Below are positions 60,047-64,000 of a DNA stretch of 64,000 bases, in pieces. The notes under the pieces are model-generated. The model saw only the letters and a program-made list of their open reading frames with translations, searched no databases and had not been told where the DNA came from. Each line of letters begins with the position of its first letter. Positions within the stretch are counted from its first letter, which is position 1. The position numbers and the translations under genes were made by a program. The stretch lies in NCBI GenBank assembly GCA_943372215.1, contig CALRXU020000001.1:253528-317527 (forward strand), in the 5' to 3' direction. The stretch is from UBA6183 sp943372215 (GTDB taxonomy: Bacteria > Bacteroidota > Bacteroidia > UKL13-3).

Positions 60047-61649
60047 ATACAATGGCTGGTACAGCACGGCTAACTACCGCACGGCAACAATAGCAAGTAT
60101 TAATACTGCTCCTCTAGATGTGGAATTTGGACCATTTACGGCAACAAAACAATTAGACAAACGCATTGTATTAAACTGGTCAACACTAAAAGAAAACAAC
60201 AATGTAAAGTTTGAAATAGAAAGAAGTTTTACCAATTTACCTTACGCCAAGATTGGCGAGGTGGCCTCTAAAGGAAACAGCACCGCCACACAAAATTATA
60301 CGTTTAATGACGACACCCTAAAAACAGGCATTTCACCTGCCATTACCAGCATTACTTATCGCATTAAACAAGTCAGTACCAACAACGATTTTAGCTACAG
60401 CAGTTTACAGGTGATTGACCTAACACCAACTCCTGCGGATACGGTGATTTACTCTTCTTTTACACTAAACTTATCAGGTAAAGCTGTGCAGGTGCAATGG
60501 CAAACCAGCAGAGAGTTAAACAACAACCGATTTGAAATATTGCGTGGCACCAGTGCGGCTGCATTAAGTGCCATTAAAAACACCGCCAGCTTGGGCAATA
60601 GCAATGCCAATCAAAACTATAGTTATACAGATACCGCAACAAGTGCTAGCCAAACCTGGTTCTACCAAATAAAATATGTGCTAAACAACAATGCGGTTGG
60701 TTTTTCAACTGTTCAGCAAATTAATATTCCAGTTGTTGTACCTAATGATACCGTTGTATTTGCCAATTTTACCTTAGCCAATCAAGGCACCACAGGCGTT
60801 CAAATAAATTGGCAAACCAGCAAAGAACAAAACAGCCAGCAATTTGAGGTAGAACGCGGGCTTACCAACAATTTATTTACCAGCATAAAAACAACAACAG
60901 CGGCAGGCAATAGCACCACCAATTTGCCTTACAACTTCACTGATTTAACGGTAAGCACGAACACCACTTATTTTTACCGCATTAAGTACACCTTACAAAA
61001 CTCAACCGTTGGTTACAGTGTTGTTAAAAGCATTTTTGTTCCTACAGTTCCTCCTATTACTAAGGATACCGTATACTTTAAATCGTTTAGGGGTACGATA
61101 GATACTGCTAAGCATGTGTATTTGAATTGGACAACCACCATTGAGGGAAAAATTGGTAAATATGAAGTACTGAGAAAAATAGATAACAAACCATTTATAG
61201 TTATTGCTGAGATAAACGGCAATGTGCACCAGGACTCAGCAGGTGTGATTTATCCTTTTCAGGATGACTACTTTTTTCAAACCACAAATACCTTTAACAC
61301 CTTAACTTATTTAATTAGGTACACTGGTGCAAACCCAAGCTATTTAGTAAACAGCGAAGAGGTTACTTTTACCAAGGTAGGGTTAAATCAGGTGAAGCAA
61401 CCTTTTGAAGGAAACATTTATCCGATGCCTTTTGATGGAACATTGAACATCACCTTCCCCCAATCTGACAATGAATTGTGGCATTTAAGCATCAACAATT
61501 TGTTGGGTGAAGAAGTTTATCATGGCGAAGCTTCATCAGCCGAAGGGAAGCTAACACTCAATAACCTAGCGTACCTGAACAAAGGCATTTACCTGCTCTC
61601 TTTAAGAAACAATAGTGAGGTGTGGCACGTCCGCATCATCAAACAATAA
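60036..61649 (+). CDS. C-terminal continuation of the second nuclease: FN3-like modules and T9SS sorting domain
   Basis: 537 residues in the +1 frame relative to the upstream part. The GTG that begins the open frame (60036) is not a credible independent start, since it has no promoter or signal peptide and continues the same modules. Four related modules of about 95-110 residues follow, each with a W-x3-E-x2-(N)-x-x(F)E(I/V)xR pattern (LNWSTLKENNNVKFEIERS, VQWQTSRELNNNRFEILRG, INWQTSKEQNSQQFEVERG, LNWTTTIEGKIGKYEVLRK). A T9SS C-terminal domain ends the protein (YPMPFDGTLNITFPQ ... NKGIYLLSLRN). Confidence 0.8.
   Translation: MFFEYNGWYSTANYRTATIASINTAPLDVEFGPFTATKQLDKRIVLNWSTLKENNNVKFEIERSFTNLPYAKIGEVASKGNSTATQNYTFNDDTLKTGISPAITSITYRIKQVSTNNDFSYSSLQVIDLTPTPADTVIYSSFTLNLSGKAVQVQWQTSRELNNNRFEILRGTSAAALSAIKNTASLGNSNANQNYSYTDTATSASQTWFYQIKYVLNNNAVGFSTVQQINIPVVVPNDTVVFANFTLANQGTTGVQINWQTSKEQNSQQFEVERGLTNNLFTSIKTTTAAGNSTTNLPYNFTDLTVSTNTTYFYRIKYTLQNSTVGYSVVKSIFVPTVPPITKDTVYFKSFRGTIDTAKHVYLNWTTTIEGKIGKYEVLRKIDNKPFIVIAEINGNVHQDSAGVIYPFQDDYFFQTTNTFNTLTYLIRYTGANPSYLVNSEEVTFTKVGLNQVKQPFEGNIYPMPFDGTLNITFPQSDNELWHLSINNLLGEEVYHGEASSAEGKLTLNNLAYLNKGIYLLSLRNNSEVWHVRIIKQ
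60039..60044 (+). other. T6 run at the nuclease frameshift
   Basis: CGT GTT TTT TGA stops the first frame. Removing one T gives GTT TTT GAA TAC, which restores the paralogue's EYNGWY. The extra base therefore lies in this run. Confidence 0.85.
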
Positions 61650-61651
61650 TT

Positions 61652-61677
61652 AAAAAGCGGCTTAGGCCGCTTTTTTT
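61652..61677 (+). terminator. Terminator after the second nuclease
   Basis: AAAAAGCGGC (61652-61661), loop TTAG, GCCGCTTTTTTT (61666-61677). It is two bases after the stop codon and almost the same as the msrB terminator. Confidence 0.92.
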
Positions 61678-61693
61678 ATGCAATGTTTTTTGT

Positions 61694-61701
61694 TAGGTTT
61701 G
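61694..61701 (+). promoter_or_regulatory. -7 element of the symporter gene (leaderless start)
   Basis: TAGGTTTG matches TAnnTTTG and its last base is four bases before the ATG at 61706, the same spacing as for both nuclease genes. Confidence 0.72.
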
Positions 61702-61705
61702 GCAT

Positions 61706-63058
61706 ATGGACAACCGTAAAATACTGATTGCATTATTGGCTTTGTTTTTTATCGACTCTTCCCTGCACATTTTAAACTGGATGGAGTTCACCGCTATTTC
61801 TTCCATTTTATTGCATGTAGTGAGATGGGCATTTATTGGCTTGTTAGGACTCTATGCCTGGCGCAGCAAAGCACTAACGGTTTATATTTTGTTGTGCATG
61901 TTTTTAGGGATAGAGGTGGCTGAATGGGCTCCAAACCTTGCCAAGGAGCTTAAGGTATTCAGTGATATATTTCTGAGGTTGATTAAAACCATCATTGCAC
62001 CTTTGTTATTTAGTACGCTTGTTGTAGGCATAGCCGGCCACAGCGATTTAAAACAAGTAGGGCGTATGGGTATCAAATCGCTTGTTTACTTTGAGGTAGT
62101 TACCACCATTGCCTTGCTAATCGGACTTGTGGCTATTAATCTTTCACAAGCTGGTGTTGGCTCCTCATTACAAGCCCAAACAGAACAAGTGGACAAAGCC
62201 ACCAAATTAATGGAGCAAAAACACACGCACAATGTGATACTTGATATATTCCCGGAAAACATTGCCAAATCAGTTGCGGATAATCAAATTTTACAGATTG
62301 TGGTTTTTAGTATTTTGTTTGGAATTGCCCTAGCCCAATTAAAAGGAGAACGGAAAGACAAAATGGTACATGCCATTGAGAGCCTAGCTGAGGTGATGTT
62401 TAAATTTACAAACTTGGTGATGCTGGTTGCCCCGTTGGCAGTTGGCGGTGCCATTGGTTATGCGGTTGCAAGCATGGGTTATGGCGTATTGCACGATTTA
62501 TTAAAATTATTGGTAACGTTATATGTAGCCTTAATTGCGTTTGTGTTATTGGTGTTGGTGCCCATTGGCTTGCTGGTAAAACTGCCCTTTAAAAAGTTTT
62601 GGGCTCATATTAGCGAACCGTTATCTATTGCCTTTGCCACTGCAAGCAGCGAGGCCGCTTTACCTAAGGCGATGGAGAATTTAGAAAAAATGGGCATCCC
62701 ACGCAAAGTGGTGGCTTTTGTATTGCCAACGGGCTTTAGTTTTAACCTAGATGGCACCACATTATACCTTTCATTGGCCTCCGTTTTTGTGGCACAAGTA
62801 AGCGGTGTTGATTTAACCATTGGGCAACAAATTTCCATGTGTTTGGTGCTGATGTTAACCAGCAAAGGTGTGGCGGGTGTGCGCGGTGCATCCTTCTTAA
62901 TTTTGGTAAGCACAGTTGCCTCTTTGGGCCTCGACCCTCAAAAAGCTTTTGCCATATTGGCCATTGATGCCTTTATGGATATGGGGCGAACTTCAGTAAA
63001 TTTAATTGGAAACTGTTTGGCTACTTATGTAGTGGCCAAATGGGAAGGAGAAGTTTAA
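61706..63058 (+). CDS. Dicarboxylate / amino-acid:cation symporter (DAACS/GltP family)
   Basis: 450 residues. Two extra N-terminal helices precede the usual fold. Recognised from LIKTIIAPLLFSTLVVGIAG (TM3 region) and ASSEAALPKAMENLEKMG, the hairpin HP1 with the Ser-rich motif in a shortened form (SSEAALP). GFSFNLDGTTLYLSLASVF is the TM7 NMDGT-equivalent (here NLDGT), and DAFMDMGRTSVNLIGN the TM8 substrate region. It imports dicarboxylates or acidic amino acids with Na+ or H+. Substrate cannot be fixed by sequence. Single gene with its own promoter. Confidence 0.92.
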   Translation: MDNRKILIALLALFFIDSSLHILNWMEFTAISSILLHVVRWAFIGLLGLYAWRSKALTVYILLCMFLGIEVAEWAPNLAKELKVFSDIFLRLIKTIIAPLLFSTLVVGIAGHSDLKQVGRMGIKSLVYFEVVTTIALLIGLVAINLSQAGVGSSLQAQTEQVDKATKLMEQKHTHNVILDIFPENIAKSVADNQILQIVVFSILFGIALAQLKGERKDKMVHAIESLAEVMFKFTNLVMLVAPLAVGGAIGYAVASMGYGVLHDLLKLLVTLYVALIAFVLLVLVPIGLLVKLPFKKFWAHISEPLSIAFATASSEAALPKAMENLEKMGIPRKVVAFVLPTGFSFNLDGTTLYLSLASVFVAQVSGVDLTIGQQISMCLVLMLTSKGVAGVRGASFLILVSTVASLGLDPQKAFAILAIDAFMDMGRTSVNLIGNCLATYVVAKWEGEV

Positions 63059-63107
63059 TTCCCTTTCCCATTTAGCTGATTCATGCAATTATAAACGAAG
63101 GTTATGC

Positions 63108-63899
63108 TTACCTGCCATCACCATCAAGTAAGTTACCAAGGCCACCTAAAATGCCTCCCTCTTCCTTGCGGTTGTAAGTGCCATAAGCCATGATTCTGCT
63201 GGCCAAGCGGCTAATTGGGAGGGTTTGTATCCAAACTTTACCAGGCCCTGAAAGTGTGGCAAAAAATACGCCTTCACCACCAAACAAGGTGTTTTTTATC
63301 CCTCCTACGAACTGTATATCATAATTTACTTCTTGGGTAAATGCCACAATACAACCAGTATCTATTTTAAGCATTTCACCAGGATGCAGGGTACGTTCAA
63401 TCACATGCCCACCGCTATGCACAAAGGCCATACCATCACCTTCTAATTTTTGCATAATAAACCCCTCACCTCCAAACAAACCTGCGCCAAGTTTACGTTG
63501 AAACTCAATACCCACACTTACACCTTTTGCTGCACATAAAAAGGAATCTTTTTGGCAAATGAGTTTGCCTGATAAGGTTGATAAATCCATTGGGATAATC
63601 CGACCAGGATAAGGAGACGCAAACGTTACTTGTTTTTTGCCTGCCCCAACATTGGTGTATGCGGTCATAAATAAACTCTCGCCAGTTAGTAACCGTTTAC
63701 CTGCTGAAAACAATTTGCCTAAAAGTCCGGTATTTTGCTGTGAGCCATCACCAAAAATGGTTTGCATATCAATACCATTGTCCATCATCATAAAGCTGCC
63801 CGGCTCGGCTACTACGGTTTCTTGTGGATCCAATTCAATTTCCACACATTGCATTTCGTTGCCTAAAATTCTGTAATCTATCTCGTGATTGCTTAGCAT
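63108..63899 (-). CDS. AIM24 / TIGR00266 family protein
   Basis: 263 residues. The double-stranded beta-helix of the family is recognised from MQCVEIELDPQETVVAEPGSFMMMD, the repeated GAGLFGGEGFIMQKLEGDG and GGIKNTLFGGEGVFFATLSGPG, and the N-terminal HEIDYRILGNEM. The last 20 residues are Gly-rich. Function in bacteria unknown. It has its own promoter on the - strand. Confidence 0.88.
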   Translation of the reverse strand: MLSNHEIDYRILGNEMQCVEIELDPQETVVAEPGSFMMMDNGIDMQTIFGDGSQQNTGLLGKLFSAGKRLLTGESLFMTAYTNVGAGKKQVTFASPYPGRIIPMDLSTLSGKLICQKDSFLCAAKGVSVGIEFQRKLGAGLFGGEGFIMQKLEGDGMAFVHSGGHVIERTLHPGEMLKIDTGCIVAFTQEVNYDIQFVGGIKNTLFGGEGVFFATLSGPGKVWIQTLPISRLASRIMAYGTYNRKEEGGILGGLGNLLDGDGR

Positions 63900-63921
63900 T
63901 GTTATTATGTATTTTAAGCTG

Positions 63922-63929
63922 CAAAACTA
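63922..63929 (-). promoter_or_regulatory. -7 element of the AIM24-like gene
   Basis: Reverse complement reads TAGTTTTG, a TAnnTTTG match, 22 bases before the start codon. Confidence 0.55.
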
Positions 63930-63983
63930 CGATTTTGTTGGTCAATTTTCAAAACACCCTAAGCATTTATAAACATAGGAGGC

Positions 63984-64000
63984 GGCACGCTACGCGTGCC
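63984..64000. repeat. Inverted repeat at the window edge
   Basis: GGCACGC (63984-63990) and GCGTGCC (63994-64000) with TAC between: a perfect 7-bp hairpin running to the last base. It may continue beyond the window. It is GC-rich against its surroundings. Confidence 0.8.

Noticed and set aside
60036..61649. The second half of the broken nuclease as an independent gene
   Set aside because: No promoter, no signal peptide, and its first residues continue the upstream paralogous sequence exactly across the T6 run.

Overview
The window is chromosomal DNA of a low-GC member of the Bacteroidota. The evidence is the -7 promoter element TAnnTTTG in front of many genes, an alternative complex III operon, secreted proteins with type IX secretion (T9SS) C-terminal sorting domains, a TonB-dependent receptor with a carboxypeptidase-regulatory-like N-domain, and a LytTR/LytS-type regulatory pair. 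A Chitinophagia- or Sphingobacteriia-like lineage is plausible, but the sequence alone does not fix it. I see no rRNA, tRNA, CRISPR array, phage structural gene or transposase.

Layout. 1-14.2 kb is a + strand surface-polysaccharide cluster: glycosyltransferases, a CapK/PaaK-like protein, a HisH/HisF/WbpG-type amidotransferase trio, WecB, a GNAT enzyme, a NodB-like protein, a DegT aminotransferase, a PglC-type initiating phosphosugar transferase and a CapD/PglF-type dehydratase. 14.3-22.8 kb is the complete alternative complex III operon actABCDEF, closed by a strong terminator, with no oxidase genes directly behind it. 22.8-38.7 kb is mostly housekeeping: folB, a glutaryl-CoA-dehydrogenase-like enzyme, a phosphohexomutase, rlmF, a B12-binding radical SAM protein, rluF, an SPFH protein, a LytTR/LytS pair, a TonB receptor, a NifU-like protein and Mrp. 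A small DUF433/PIN-like toxin-antitoxin pair is wedged in.

38.7-50.8 kb is the accessory region. It starts with an 0.8-kb non-coding stretch carrying ten tandem GGTTATY heptamers. Thirteen or so mostly small genes follow, all on the + strand. Through much of it the spaces between genes hold copies of three repeat families (A, B and C), and the A and B copies each carry a TATTTTTG promoter. The cargo includes an HD-HSP90-like ATPase fusion, a duplicated-segment lipoprotein, a DUF4184 membrane protein, a HEPN-like protein, a VbhA/VbhT-type Fic toxin-antitoxin pair, a DJ-1/PfpI protein and a Crp-family regulator. The organisation looks like an array of mobile single-gene cassettes, comparable to an integron-type array without a visible integrase. 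This is my main candidate for an undescribed system.

50.8-64 kb holds a split transketolase operon with a von Willebrand A protein gene between the two subunit genes, an FAD-dependent dehydrogenase, and two endonuclease-I-like T9SS proteins. Between the two nucleases is an msrB gene whose lipoprotein signal peptide appears to be encoded out of frame inside the 3' end of the first nuclease gene. The second nuclease is interrupted by a one-base frameshift at a run of six T. A dicarboxylate/amino-acid symporter and an AIM24/TIGR00266-like protein follow. Three genes here begin exactly five bases after the last base of their -7 box, which predicts leaderless mRNAs.
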